A stretch of DNA of 64,000 nucleotides from Solanum dulcamara (GCF_947179165.1 NC_077238.1:74461257-74525256); one strand, 5' to 3'. Shown: positions 38,001 through 49,950, numbered from the stretch's first letter. Numbers and translations: made by a program. Notes: generated from the sequence alone by a model not told the origin.

Positions 38001-41000
38001 TGGTTCTTTGCTAATTGAATAGCATTTTGACTATCACAAAATATTGTGATACATTCTTGTCCAATACCCAGCTCTCTAAGCAACCCTTGAAGCCAAATTG
38101 CCTCTTTCACAACCTCTGTAATTGCCATGTACTCTACCTCAATGGTAGACAAAGCAATTGTTGACTACAGTCAAGTGTCAACATTGTTTGAACTTGATCA
38201 ACATTGTTGAACATTAAAGATTGAGGTTGAAGACACAATCAAAAGAAATTGTTGAGAGAAAGTTGGAAATGAAGAATCTTGTCAAGGTGGAGATTTGTTA
38301 AATTTGACAAGATTATAAATTAGTTATTGTGAAAATTTGATAGGAAGATAATTCTTCATTGGTACAAAAAGTCAAGATAGTAATTTTGCAGGTGAAAGTT
38401 TGGTAAACCATAAAATGATTTCACAAGTTAAACCTTGACATTTTGACACATAGTGATGTCATGGATGACATCAAGAACAAGAATTCATTCATATAAATAG
38501 GTAGCTCTTGATTTATTTGAAACACACCTCTCACTTGTCTTCTCATCTTCTAAGGCATTTGATCTTCTTTTCAACTTTGAACAGTGTTTCTTCTAGTGCC
38601 TTTTTTCTCGGCAAAAGGCACATTCATCTTTGATGGGCCTGGATCTTGACTTGAATCTTCCTTTCTTCGTTCTCGTCTAATTTTGAGAACAACCTCTCAC
38701 GAACAGTGCTTCTGCTTCTTCACCTTTTTGTTTTTCTCTCTTTCTTTGTTCATAAGTATACAAGGCAGAACAAACTTCTTTGAGAAATACTTCATCATTC
38801 CCATGAAGTAAAGTAGTTTCAAGGTGCTCAAACTCATCAGGAAGTGAACTTAACATTAAACCCATATCTCCATCAGTAAAAGTTACATCCATATTCTACA
38901 AATTTGTCGCCAACTTATTAAAGCTGGTGATGTGATCATTCATCATTCCCTTTGTGTGTGGATACTTTTGTTCTCTTGCAAGGTAAGATCGAATGGTACT
39001 TCAAGCAACACGATTGATAATCTTCCAATCTTCTTCTCCTACACTATCTGGTTTCTTTTCTTCTATGGCAATGTCTAACCTTTGTTGAAAAAGGACATCA
39101 AGGACCTCGCCCTGCCAGATTCCAAAATGTCCTGATCCGTCAAAAATTTCAACTGAAAATTTCGCATTTGACACAATTCTTGTCATAAGCGTAGATGCCA
39201 ACAAGGACCTATTATTGACATTTGATATGGACTCATTTTCCTTATCTTCCACTTTTGCTACAAATATTATTTATTAGCTAACAATGCAAAAGATCAAAGT
39301 AAATCTTTTCTGATGTGGAAATTCAGACTGTGCTGCAACCACAAAGCATACTCAGATTAAACCTTGGTTTTGATGCCAATTGTTGCGGAAGTCGAATATA
39401 TAGAGAGTGATGAAATCACAACTACTATATTTAAAGGCAGCTAATAAATAGTAAATGAGACAACAATAAAATGAACACCAGAAATTTACGAGGTTCGGCA
39501 AAATTTTATTTTCTTTTGTCTAATCCTCGGACACAATCAACCAATATTTATTTCACTCCAAAAGAATACAAGTGAAATACTACAAGAGAGAAAGATGATC
39601 AAATGCCTTAGAAAATAAGAAAGCAAGTGAGAGGTGTGTTTCAAATAAATCAAGCTCTACCTATTTATAGGGATGGATTTTTGTTCTTGATGTCATCCAT
39701 GACATCTCTGTGTCAAAATGTCAAGGTTTAACTTGTGAAACCATTTTATAGTTTACCAAACTTTCATCTACAAAATTAATATCTTGACTTTTTGTACCAA
39801 TGAAATTATCTTTCCACCAAATCTTCACATTAATTCATCTAGAATCTTGTCCAATTTAACAAAATGAACCAAATCACCTAGTTAGATAACCCCAAGAAAG
39901 ATCACACAAGAAGTCAAAATCAGGATATCCATTAACCACAATAGTTCAATCCCAGTAACAAATTACACATATCTACTTCGGTTGACATTATTGACAAAGT
40001 GATCCTCAACCAGAAGACCCACAGTTGCCAATTTCCAGCTTAACTTCCTCTTTCAAAAATTATTTCCTAATATCATTTTGTGCAGTAGTTTGTACTTTAC
40101 CTAGTAATGCCAACTTTGAGCAGTACACATTATCAAAGCTCCAAAAGCTGCAACACTGAGAAGCAACTGGCATTCTCAGAATGAACGTGGTACTCATCCC
40201 AATGTCATAAAACACCTCATCTACTCATATTACATTACCACGCTTCAAGTCTCATTGCTATTGTTATTTGTAACATGACAAGACTAAAACAACTACGTCT
40301 CAATATCAAACAAGGTGGGGTCGGTTATATGAATATTGCAACTGGCATACAAATATCTGTAACATGACAAGACTCAAACGAAAACCAAGCCAACTTAAAC
40401 TTGATAGAACTGAAATAACATTTCATAGACACTGGGCCAAGTGATGTTTGATGTCATTAAAGTGAGAAACATCCACTTTAATGGTAGCCAATCACCAGAA
40501 GAGATTAAATTAGAAGTTTGTCTAGTTTGGGTAGAAAAGTTAAGCAACCCAACCGCAAAGTTATATTGGCAGGAGAGCGTTCAACTGTATCCCCTTGTTG
40601 GAAAAACCATACAATGAATACAGCGTGCTAACTACTACATGGCCATAGTAGATTAGCATTACCCTCATTTTTGTATTTTCCTTGAATACTCTTTAGTTTT
40701 AAATGATCACTTCATTGGTCAAAAGGGCCTTTTTGTCCTATTGCACTGAAGTTGAAATTGATCCCCCCCCCCCCCTCTTTCCTCTTCTCATGCTATTTGG
40801 ATCATTCTCTTTTCACTCTTGATGTGGCCTCTTCCGTCTCTTCTACCTAATACTTTTCTTGATACTGACTATGACGAATTGGAATCACAGTAAAGGTGGG
40901 AGAGAAGAAAGTATCTTTGGTTATGACTAATGTTCCAAACAGCTCAGTATCTTTCTTCTTTGGTTTTACCATGGACGATAGAAAGAAAGGAAGGAAAAAA

Positions 41001-44000
41001 GAGAAGACAATTGGGATTAACTTTTTGTGAAAGACAATTGATTTGCTTGAGTCGGGTGTCTTTCGGAAACAACCTCTCTACCTCTAAGAGGTAGTATAAG
41101 GTTTGCATGCACTCTCCCCTTCCCAGACCCTACTTTGTGGGATTTCACTGGATTTGTTATTGTTGTTGTTGTTGACAAAATAGCTCCTCTGATTAATCAT
41201 GATTAACGTGTTGTTACTTGTTAGGGACATCTTACAAATTTAAAAATAGGTACAATGCTACTACAGCCATGTAGTGGACTTGCAAAAAAAATATGTATAT
41301 ATATATATATATGAAGTGTTGAATCCTCTGAAGGAGCTTTAGTATAAGTGGCAAAGGTTTAAAAAATGCTCTAGGTTGCAGATTCAACTCCTAATTGTGC
41401 ATTTTGACCTATTTTTTTTTTGAATCCCTTGGTGAAATTCCTTCCCCAGCTACTACACACCTTACTACTCCATATAGAAACCTGAAATGTAAATCAACAA
41501 AAAGCAGCAAACAACAACAATTAAGCCTCAATTTCAATGAAGTTGGGTCTGCTATAAGAATCCTCATTATCTAGCTTGCTCCATTTGAGGACCTGTTTCA
41601 TTCCAATTCTCGATAATTTGAGTCAGAATAGTAAAGTGGAAATCCCAAAAAAGGACAAAGAAGAAGCAATTGCTGATGAACAGGGGCTTCATAAAAAAAT
41701 GGCAGAAGAAAAGGGAACATCTCACCCATTCAGAAAAGATAATAAAGCTAGCTGAAACCATTATACACAGTGCAACTTATAATAGTATATTTTAGGTACA
41801 TTCAACAGGGGGCAAAAATCCATACCGCATCAACAGCTGCTTCAGCAGGACCCTTCATAGAAACTATGGAAGATTCAATGAGACGACGATATCCTTGTTC
41901 AGGAGCTATCAAATGCGGTTGATATCCATCCGCTTCAGTTATAAGTTTCCTTACATTGTCCATCGAAAGTTGCTTGTCAAATTGCAGCCTTTTCAATGCA
42001 GCTGGGAGCTGATTATCAAAGACATAATATATTTTATCACCTCCTGGTCGACTGTGACATTCAGACATCAGAAAACAAACTTAGACCACATAAAAATATA
42101 GTTTACTTGGATATGTTAACAAAAAATAAACATGGAACACTTACACTCCATCAAGATGTTCTTTGAAATTTCCATCAAAACTACGACAGATTTCCATTAT
42201 CATGTACAATTTTCCCTGATCAGAACATGCAAAACCCCAAGACATATGATTCACACTTAGAAGAGCAACAAAAGTAGACTTGTATTCTACAAGCTAACGG
42301 AAGTACGAAGAAAGTAAATTGCCTCACAGGATTCAATAACCAACACAACAGAGAGGTAGAGATTTAAAATAGGATACATACTCCCGCATCCGTGGCAATG
42401 GGCTTTCCCAGACGGCTCAACTCAGTTTCTAGCTCAATTATGGTTTTGTTGATAAGAGACTGGAGACCTGGAATCCGAGACTTGATAACAGACTCCAAAT
42501 GCTAAAAATGCAGACAGAAAATCAAAGAAAAACAGTTAGCTATCCAGCATAAACCACAACCTACAAGTCTACATCAAATAGGAAAAGAATAAAGACCTTA
42601 AAGGCTTCATTTAGAGTACCAAGAGGAATTTCATTGGAGGCAAAAAAGTGAAAAAAGATGAACAATGCGCAAGTTTTTATAAAAAAAAAAAAGGTTCAAC
42701 CCCTGAATACTAATTCCATAAGAAAAAATATGACATACTTTCGACATAACTTTCCCAAGATGTTCTGAACCCATCCTGTGAGCAAGATGCCGGTACTCAG
42801 GGGTACTAGAAAAGTATTCGCTCTCCCTACGCCTAGCAGCAATCATATCCACATTTTTGTTGATATCAGCTTGTGAACGATTGACAACACCAATCCATGG
42901 AAACTGTAGCTTATATGATTTTCCTTCCAACATCTGGAAATCCAAGAACATGATTTAGTATAATCAACAATTGATGATATTTGTAAGTAAATAAGAACCA
43001 TTGTAATTTTTTCCAGTAAATGGTGAGAGACATCTTGATGGAAGCACAAATTTTAATCAGAAAGCATAAACCATAGGAATATGAATTAACCAGTGGATAC
43101 CAACAAACACGTTTGCAGAACAAGTTAAGATATGATTACCACTTTTGCACCCACAAATGTCAAGAGGGCATGAAGAAGTGCCTTTTTCTATTCCAAAAGG
43201 TAGTATTTTGAGATGCTCAGACTAACCCAATTAAACTCAAATTACACAAGTTCTTTGAAAACTAAAAAAATTATGAAACTCTATTTATCCCTCTGCTTCA
43301 TTTTATGTACAGAGGTTCCTTATCTCATCACGGAAGCTTCAGTATTTCTCTTTACATAAAAGATACTTCCCCATTTTTCCCAATGTAACTCATCCTGTTG
43401 TTCCATTTTATGTGGCATTATTTCCTTATTAGTTTTGTTCCAAAAAGAACACCACCTTTCTATACGAGGCAACAAGTTAACTTTAAATTTCTCATTTACA
43501 TTTAATGACATGCTTTATAGTCACAAAAATGTCTTAACAGGTACAACAAAAGTCCCGATATTCCTTTTTTCCCTTGAACTTTGTAAAGCTGTATGTATGT
43601 ACGGTAAACTACAACAACAACAACAACATACTTGTATATTCCCACAAGTGGGGTCTGGAGAGAGTGGGATATATGCAGACCTTACCCCTACCTTTGCAGG
43701 GTAGAGAGGTTGCTTCCGAAAGACCCATGTACGGTTAACTACAAGAACAACAACATACCTAGTATATTACCAAAAGTGGGGTCTGAGGAGGGTGGAGAAT
43801 ACGTAGACCTTACCCCTACATTTGTGAGGTATAGAGGTTGTTCCGGATAGACCCATGTACGGTTAACTATCAAACTTAAAAAATCAAGTTATGACATAAA
43901 TTTGAGATCCAAAGGGGGAATGAAAAGACTAAAAACAACTCGTCTCTAGATTTATCTAAAGGATACAAAAATAAATGAGGTACATACTCATATATCCTCA

Positions 44001-47000
44001 ATTAAAGCTACATATAAGTAAAAATGCATGTTCCAACAAGTATAGCAGTAATTATTATTAACCAAATAAAAGCTTACATCAACAGCATCGGTACCCTTAT
44101 CCATGAGATCAATCTTGGTCAAAACTCCAAATGTCCTTTCTCCTGAGACAAGTGGTCAGATACTGAGTCAAAGAGTGTTAAAGAGATGAAATTCTTCTTG
44201 ATATGAGTATACATAATCTTGACCGAGAATGAACCATATTGTAAAAATAGCATCCAGCTAGCGCATTACCCCACAAGGAAAAGATGAGAAGAGTCAGAAG
44301 ATAGCAAATGGGCTGAGATTATGAACCTAGATAAAACTTAAACTACATTATTTGCTCAATCAAAAAATGATCACAAATGAGTGTGAGAACAATAGTTCTC
44401 TGAGTTGTACAAGATAATTGAATGGACATACCTACAACAAGAACAAATTTGCAAAACGACAAGCAAAAGGTAATCAATGCTCAAATAAAGATAAGCATAA
44501 AATTAAAAAAAAACAAGTCTCACTAGACTTCACTAGTGGTGATTGTGTTTTAGTTACGAAACAGGATGGTCTTTCTTGCCTTCATTTTTTCCTCTTTCTT
44601 TTTGGATAAGTAGGAAAACAGTGATGATCTTTCTTTTCATCAAAAGAAAAGAAATTACACACTGGACAAACTTGAAAAACATTAAGGGCTTCATATATTG
44701 GAGCTTTGCCAACGTAAACGAGATAAGTAAAAATATGAAGTACATGTTGTTTTGAAGGTCTATGTTGTATTAAGTTTCCTAACTCTTCATCTTGAAGAAT
44801 GTGAGCACTGGGAAGTTAATATAGGATAAGAGACTTCAATTTGCTTAAAGAAGATATAAAAGCTGTATGACCTAATTTTCTTTATCAAATAAAAAAAAGT
44901 TGTACGACTTAATCTTTGATTCAAAGTCAAAAAACCTAGGGTGTAAGTTGTGCGGACTCTTCACTTTCAATGCCGCACCCATGCCGAATTCTCCAAAAAT
45001 ACACTACTTTTGGAGAACCTGGCAAGCACCCGTTGACATTTTTGAAGAGTCCAAGCAACATAGGAACAAAAATGCACTTGTAATTCAGTTAAAGTGGAAT
45101 ATCCTCAGAATTCTGTTCTAGATGAAGTGAAACTGCATTTGCTTGACTAAGATACTGTTAAACAGGACAAGGAGTGGAATTGGGACGTCTTTGGAAGGGT
45201 GCAGGTTAAGATGAGGGAGGTAATGAATGAATTGGGAGATCTAGAAAAAATGGAGGTATGGGGGGCTAAAAAAGGGAGAAAAATGAGAAGAGGAGTCAGC
45301 AATGTCATCAATAGCTTGGGAGACTAGCGTTTGATGGAAAATGAGTTTGGGTTTGGGGAAATCTTGAATGTGTTTGCGTTTGTGGAGGGCAGATAAATTA
45401 TAGACGCACGATTGGTGGAAAATGAGGCAGTGGCTTCTTGAATGGTAGTTGGATCTAGAGAATGTGAATTGGACTTGAACTTTGTGATGCTAAAGATAGG
45501 TTTTGGAGAAAGGTAGAGAAGGTGGATAAAGTTTTTCATGTCTACACTAAAGTTGTCAGTTTTTTATAAGGTAAGCAATTTTATTAATCAAGTAGCAGGT
45601 CCATAATGCACGTGGCAGCTTCTGTTAAAGTGTATAATTTGCCTAAAAGTAATTAACTAAACCAACTATAATAAACTAGATACAATTACTTCCCACCAAT
45701 AAAAGAACATGTCCATTAACACATTCAGAACACTCTAGAGCTAGAGGGAAGGAAAATTGTATGAAGAAAATTCCCAGAAACTGACCTTTAGGGTCTACTT
45801 CGCGAGAAATCTTGATTGCATCCGATGTTGCGAGATCTTGATTCGCAGGGGAAATTGCAAGAATAATACAATTGGGCTGCAATGTCAAGAAAACAGAAGG
45901 CAATGATTTTCACAAGAATTAAGAGTAAACTGAGATCTTTAAACATATGTTAGATGTTTCCAGGCATATTAGAGCAAGCATAGCAAACTACTGAAATATC
46001 AGAGAACTGTAGTATTATCGTTTTCCAAAATGTTAACACTATACACTGGAACGTTTTCTCTTGGATAAAAGACTAGTATAACTGACCTTCTCAATATAAG
46101 ACCGAACCATGTTTTCAATGTCTTGCACAATGCTGTCAGGCTGTCCCTCTACATTAATTCAATGGACAGAATTTCAATTCCGCAACAGTTTTTGTTTTGA
46201 AAACAAAAGCTATGTATCAATGCAACATGTTCGGGTACGTTATATGAATCCTCAATATACATTTTTCTCCATTTGAAATTAATGACACAAATGAACAGAA
46301 ACCCTATACTCACCAACTGCTACTTTTGTAAGTCCAGGAAGATCGATCAGGGTCAAGTTAACAACTGCCATGACAAAAATCCAAAATAAGCAGAAGAAGT
46401 AGTAAATGTTGAGGCAATGTAAAATTAGAATGGAATGAGTAGAAAATCTTTTCTCAGACTTCTTGGATAACTATACAACGTATTGGTGCTACAAAAATGC
46501 TGCAATTCAGGCAAGTAAAATTAAGTTGCCATTCTTTTAAAAAAAAAAAAAAAAACTCAAGCAAGTAAAATTAGAAAGTCCAAGCCAAACTGGAAACAAA
46601 TTACCAAAAACACTGATTTCAACACCAAATGGACTTTGACAAGTGAATGTATAACTGAAAAGGAAATAGTAACAATAGTAAAGCATTCACAACAAATGAA
46701 TTCACCAGAAAACTATCTACTATATGTGATTAGTAATTTTAAAGCAATTTTCCAGACAGCTATCAGATGCGACAATTTTTTAGTTGCTAGTACCTGAATA
46801 CATTAAGTTTGTGGGAGAAACATTTGACACCAGATTTCAGTTAAATACATGTTTTGTGTAATCAAATTCAACCTCATCCTACAAATTTCAACATCCTGCT
46901 TACTCAAAACAAATACATCATCAACAACCTTTACCCAAAAAAACAAAAAATAAAAATCACCAAAAACCTCAATTGGACTTAGAAATACACCATTGCAGGC

Positions 47001-49197
47001 AATTGAATTGCACAAACAGAAAATGAAAGTTCTTCATACCATTTGGAGAATATATACTGAGATAAATTGGCACACTAGAAATCTGTTTGCTGCGGCCTGT
47101 TTCTCGATCAGTCTCATCAGCAATCTCCTTCCTCACAGCAGCTGAAAGACACATATAAGACTTAGAAGCAAAAAGAACAAGAGACTTAAGTGAAATAATG
47201 CTGAGAGAAAGTTTACTAGTGAAGTACCGAAGATAATGACAACAAGAGCACACACTGACAGGTGCTACATGCAGAAGATGAAAACAAGAATTGAGCAAAT
47301 AATACGGTAGTATTGCTTGTCAAAAACTCACCAAAATCAGTAAACCTCTTCCTTGGTAGGTGTCCAAATTCTGCATATTCTCTACCTTCATCTATCCGAT
47401 GAAGCTGTAGGACAAGGGGGCGGCGGGTGACAATTCCTGTACATGATATGTGAGAATTCTGGTATTGTTAAAGTTTTGCATCTATGATTCCAATTGATGA
47501 AATTATTACCTGATCCACGAGGCAAAAAATCTTTTCCAACAATGCTCTCAAGCACTGAAGATTTCCCAGAACTCTACAAGTCATCCAAAAGATGGAGTTA
47601 AGCAACATAAATGCAAAATAAACCTACAAATCTACGGAATCAATAGTTTTTGGAAGACATTAAGTACACAATATAAGATATATTATCACAGAGGAGACGT
47701 GTGATACATGATACAGGTCATGCACACCACCATTAGAAAACTATTAGCATGCACCCAAGTTTTAGTTGAGCAGAAAAGGCATCAGATTACTCACTTCCAG
47801 ACCCAAACGTCCATTTACCACAACAGTGATTGTATATTTGCATAGAATGCACACTCAGAAATGTATCAAGCTATGGAACAGCACATTCATATCATTGATG
47901 TCAAGCAGCTCATAAAACTTCTTCATTGAAGACAAACATATACTGTATATTACAGTCAGATTCTACATTTTAATAAAGAAACTATAATACTAGACTGCCC
48001 CTTCACATGTGCCTAACATGAACCAAAATTCTCAAAGCCTCAACCCAAATAAAGCTAGAAAAAAGTCGGTCCTAAATAATTCAAATAACATACATACTCG
48101 GTCCAGCTCCTTCCAATCCTTTTTGAGACATTCCAAAATGTTTATTTCTATAGAACTGTACAACCCTCAAGAATTCAAATTCATTAAACTATTCAATTTT
48201 AAAACTTCAAATATGATGCTTTTTCTAGCAAACTAAATTCTCAAATATTTTTTCAGTATCACTAATATATTATATGAGTCAAATAATTATCCAGACAAAT
48301 ATCATCACATAAAGAAAATTCAGAGAATACTTTAACAATTCTTTGCCGTCCAAATTTATGTGGCACGGTTGGAATTTCAAGAGCCAACCAAGTTTTTCAT
48401 CCAAAAATTTTTTATATGCCTTTTAAATATTTTGATTTGTTAATTATTGTGATTTATAGTACTTTTTCCATAGTTTTCAAATATATAAATTTTATTTCAA
48501 AAAAATCTTAAAGCTTCTATGTCCAAATTCATGGCCAAAGTTTACTTGTGCCACAAAAATTGGCACAGAGAGAGTAATACATGTGAAACCTACATATATG
48601 AACTTTTCATGACTAATGTTATCGGATCAAGCTGAAGCAAGTAAACCTATCAACAAAATCAACTGAGGTAAGTAACAAGAGCCGGAGATATCTTACCACG
48701 ACAAAACTGTCAGGTAAAATATAGCAAGGAAATGACCAAAAATGGAAGGAACGGAGATAAGGCAACAAACAAAACTACTTACAGAAATTGTGAACATAAT
48801 AGTACAAAAACACAATACAAAAACGCAGATCTGACTTCAATAAACACGCAAACCAACAAATTCAAGCTCAATTAAGACGAACGACGATTCAAACGAAGTA
48901 ATAACATTCAAAAATTTCCAATCGCCAGCTAACATTTCCAGATTCATACATAAAACACCGCAATAAAACAGAATTTGAGTTTGCTTCAAAGTACTTGACT
49001 GAACAAATTAAAAGGCAAACGGAACAGAATATATGAAAAATTGAGAGAATCTAGATGTGTGAAAAAACCTGTCCACCGACGACGGCGATAGTAGGCAAAG
49101 CATCCCAAAGAGTAGGCAACGAACTCTCTTCTCCGTGATCTCCAAGTGCAGTACAAGCTCTCTGTAATCTGTTAACTAATGCTATGAGATTCTCCAT
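35089..49197 (-). CDS. DRP1A: Dynamin-related protein 1A (phragmoplastin), complete gene
   Basis: This large GTPase assembles on membranes at the cell plate and in clathrin-mediated endocytosis. Exons in transcript order: 49197-49069, 47573-47510, 47436-47332, 47141-47040, 46364-46314, 46148-46087, 45876-45786, 44142-44078, 42933-42739, 42501-42382, 42215-42145, 42051-41826, 36058-36008, 35873-35645, 35485-35346, 35217-35089. Phases close to 609 residues against about 610 for Arabidopsis DRP1A. GTPase motifs are GGQSSGKS at 41-48, Thr68, DLPG at 141-144, TKID at 210-213 and VVNRSQ at 239-244. The middle/stalk region follows and the GTPase effector domain fills the last 90 or so residues, ending EIDSVAWSK. 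There is no PH or Pro-rich domain, as in all DRP1 proteins. [35 protein letters not shown] and [19 protein letters not shown] favour 1A over 1C or 1E. All introns are GT-AG except intron 13, which must use a GC donor to keep frame. Intron 12 is 5.8 kb and filled with retroelements. Confidence 0.95.
36006..36007 (-). promoter_or_regulatory. GC splice donor of DRP1A intron 13
   Basis: Exon 13 ends ACCGCG and the intron begins GCAAGTTC on the minus strand. The nearest GT (four bases on) would shift the frame into exon 14, while GC gives ETA joined to ELKQYPSL, matching the family. Apart from the C, the donor fits the consensus (GCAAGT), as GC-AG introns usually do. Confidence 0.85.
36541..36634. 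mobile_element. MITE head fragment in DRP1A intron 12
   Basis: The sequence TTAGGGTGTGTTTGATCTGA, then AAAATGTTTTCTCAG, is the head of the repeat seen at 32773. It is cut off exactly where a solo LTR begins at 36635. Confidence 0.45.
36635..37109 (+). mobile_element. Solo LTR in DRP1A intron 12
   Basis: It starts TGTCATGACCCGCCACTTGA and ends AAGTCTAAGTCCGTGACA. The inner words are typical of an LTR: a TATAAATATGG promoter-like box near 36824, TTTGTAACAAAC and a run of CT-rich sequence. ATAA occurs on both sides (36631-36634 and 37110-37113), possibly part of a target duplication. No internal coding region accompanies it. Confidence 0.6.
37318..37786 (-). repeat. 3' LTR of the copia element
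   Basis: This matches 39381-39861 along its length with scattered differences and small indels. On the plus strand it begins TGTTGCGGAAGCCGG. The end towards the internal region reads TTTAAAAAA instead of TTTAACA, so its terminal TG has been lost by mutation. Confidence 0.8.
37925..38152 (-). pseudogene. Copia RNase H C-terminal fragment
   Basis: The 75-residue minus-strand frame carries [20 protein letters not shown], the word [13 protein letters not shown] and [16 protein letters not shown]. These are the hallmark C-terminal RNase H motifs of copia polyproteins (EAEYMA, CDNQSAI and RTKHID types). No other part of pol survives. Confidence 0.9.
38164..38568 (+). repeat. Inverted copy of the copia 3' end, forming a hairpin arm
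   Basis: Reading plus, this has the tail, purine tract (CAAGGTGGAGAT) and LTR start (TGTTAAATTTGACAAG) of the same element family. It is the reverse complement of about 37511-37915. The two arms of about 400 bp flank the 250-bp RNase H remnant, so a transcript through the intron could fold back. Confidence 0.85.
38590..39252 (-). pseudogene. Copia gag fragment with zinc knuckle
   Basis: The minus strand encodes the N-terminal gag ([20 protein letters not shown], 39252-39001). After a break, the UBN2-type region follows ([19 protein letters not shown], 38892-38677) and then a zinc-knuckle-like [10 protein letters not shown] near 38610-38640. Frame shifts separate the pieces. Confidence 0.8.
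39381..39861 (-). repeat. 5' LTR of the copia element
   Basis: It is 481 bp long, with TG...CA ends on the minus strand. The primer-binding site begins within 2 bp of its inner end. It is slightly better preserved than the other LTR at its termini. Confidence 0.8.
39862..41050. other. DRP1A intron 12, remaining sequence
   Basis: No coding sequence is seen. A run of about 12 C occurs near 40762, just after the word TTGAAATTGATC. A mild purine/pyrimidine switch surrounds it. Nothing else is recognised. Confidence 0.4.
41052..41174 (+). mobile_element. TS-like SINE 3' end in DRP1A intron 12
   Basis: The body reads GTCTTTCGGAAACAACCTCT, then CTACCTCTAAGAGGTAG and CCCAGACCCTACTTTGTGGG, ending in a TTG repeat at 41155-41174. 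This is the conserved 3' domain and poly-TTG tail of TS-type SINEs of Solanaceae. No tRNA-like head is present. Confidence 0.7.
43260..43470. mobile_element. Possible Stowaway-like fragment in DRP1A intron 8
   Basis: The words CCCTCTGCTTCATTTTATGT at the left and TTCCATTTTATGTGGCATTA at the right resemble the CTCCCTCCGTCCCAATTTATGTGGCAC type head in direct orientation. No matching inverted end was found. Confidence 0.3.
43611..43726 (-). mobile_element. TS-like SINE 3' fragment, first of a tandem pair
   Basis: It begins with a CAA repeat (TTG tail on the minus strand), then GTGGGGTCTGGAGAGAG, CAGACCTTACCCCTACC and GAGAGGTTGCTTCCGAAAGA. The same 14-bp sequence, ATGTACGGTWAACT, stands before it (43597-43610) and after it (43727-43740). 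Confidence 0.75.
43741..43854 (-). mobile_element. TS-like SINE 3' fragment, second of a tandem pair
   Basis: This has the same layout as the first copy, with a third copy of the 14-bp flank at 43855-43868. The two SINE bodies differ by more than ten substitutions, so they were not duplicated recently. Confidence 0.75.
44944..45062. mobile_element. Palindromic MITE in DRP1A intron 7
   Basis: The arms GTTGTGCGGACTCTTCAC and TTGAAGAGTCCAAGCAACAT are inverted, and the centre TCCAAAAATACACTACTTTTGGA is itself a palindrome around a short loop. The element is a well-known short foldback of eudicots with this exact layout (family recalled, name uncertain). Confidence 0.7.
45165..45310 (+). pseudogene. 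L1-type LINE fragment in DRP1A intron 7
   Basis: The plus strand reads [20 protein letters not shown], followed by [10 protein letters not shown]. This matches the segment between endonuclease and reverse transcriptase in plant L1 LINEs (W-N-x-x-V-F-G then an E/K-rich helix). The piece is short and opposite to DRP1A. Confidence 0.5.
48333..48580. mobile_element. Degenerate Stowaway-like MITE in DRP1A intron 1
   Basis: The left end, TTTGCCGTCCAAATTTATGT then GGCACGG, faces TGTGCCACAAAAATTGGCAC then AGAGAGAGTA at the right. These inverted ends are decayed Stowaway types of the CCGTCCCAATTTATGTGGCAC class. Confidence 0.5.
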
Positions 49198-49400
49198 TGT
49201 TATCTGAGTCAAAGATCGGCGACTTGATAGTCAACAAGTGTAAGAAATACTATGAGTAGATCAAAAGAGTTGAAGATAAAGAGATATTGGAGAGGCTTTT
49301 CGTAATTTTCGGGTGCAGCTGTGTGAGAGCTAAGATTTTGAAATTAGAAAGCTTCTTGAATTTCGCATTTGATGGAGAACCGCTTAAAGGCTAATTATGG
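49198..49400 (-). promoter_or_regulatory. DRP1A 5' leader and proximal promoter
   Basis: This is the region upstream of the start codon at 49197. It holds no other start codon in a good frame. The transcription start cannot be set from sequence alone. AT-rich sequence with TTTATTTATTTG near 49429 lies further up. Confidence 0.4.
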
Positions 49401-49544
49401 AAAAAGAAAATACCAGTACCTCAGTCTTTATTTATTTGTGTATATATTATTTGTTGATTTATTATATTAATAATATGAGAAAAAATATTATTTATAATGA
49501 AAGTTGGTCATTTGTTTGGTTAAATTCTACATTAGATGCTGTTA

Positions 49545-49690
49545 ACTAAAAGGCATTTTTGAGCCTAAAGAAAATGTTTAGGGAATTTTTAAATCTATAG
49601 ATGGAATAAGGACATTTTAAAATTATTTTTAATAGCTTAAGAATATTTTTAAGCTTTTTTCTTAGATTTTTAAAAAAATAATTGAAAGAT
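49545..49690. mobile_element. Orphan terminal repeat of the Mutator-like family
   Basis: The sequence GTTAACTAAAAGGCATTTTT, GAGCCTAAAGAAAATGTTTA and CTATAGATGGAATAAGG is the reverse complement, with drift, of the left terminal repeat of the element at 49951. No partner is seen, so this is a truncated relative in the opposite sense. Confidence 0.6.
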
Positions 49691-49950
49691 ACATGGTCAT
49701 TTTATTTGCTTGGCTAGTCAAACATGGGTACTTTATAGATCTTTGGGCTTGTACCAAGGAATAGAGAGACTTTACAAATAAAGTCCGAGGATTGGCATCA
49801 AGAAAAAAACGAAATAAATCAAACATGTATTATGTATTTATTATGCATAACTATAATTTAAAAGATTTACTATTCACAACTATACTATTTATTTAAAAGT
49901 GAATCTTTCAATTATCATACTTTTAGGTTTTATTCTAGGCATTGAATCTA

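Larger units (their letters stand above)
37318..39861 (-). mobile_element. Internally deleted copia retrotransposon in DRP1A intron 12
   Basis: Two LTRs, 39381-39861 (5' on the minus strand) and 37318-about 37786 (3'), enclose gag (39252 to about 38590) and a short RNase H piece (38152-37925). The primer-binding site next to the 5' LTR reads TTGGCATCAAAACC, a drifted match to initiator Met tRNA. A purine tract (AAGGTGGAGG) precedes the 3' LTR. Flanking pentamers GAATG and AAATG differ at one base, consistent with an aged 5-bp duplication. Protease, integrase and reverse transcriptase are missing. In their place is an inverted copy of the element's own 3' end (38164-38568). It is inserted in the same orientation as DRP1A. 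Confidence 0.85.
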
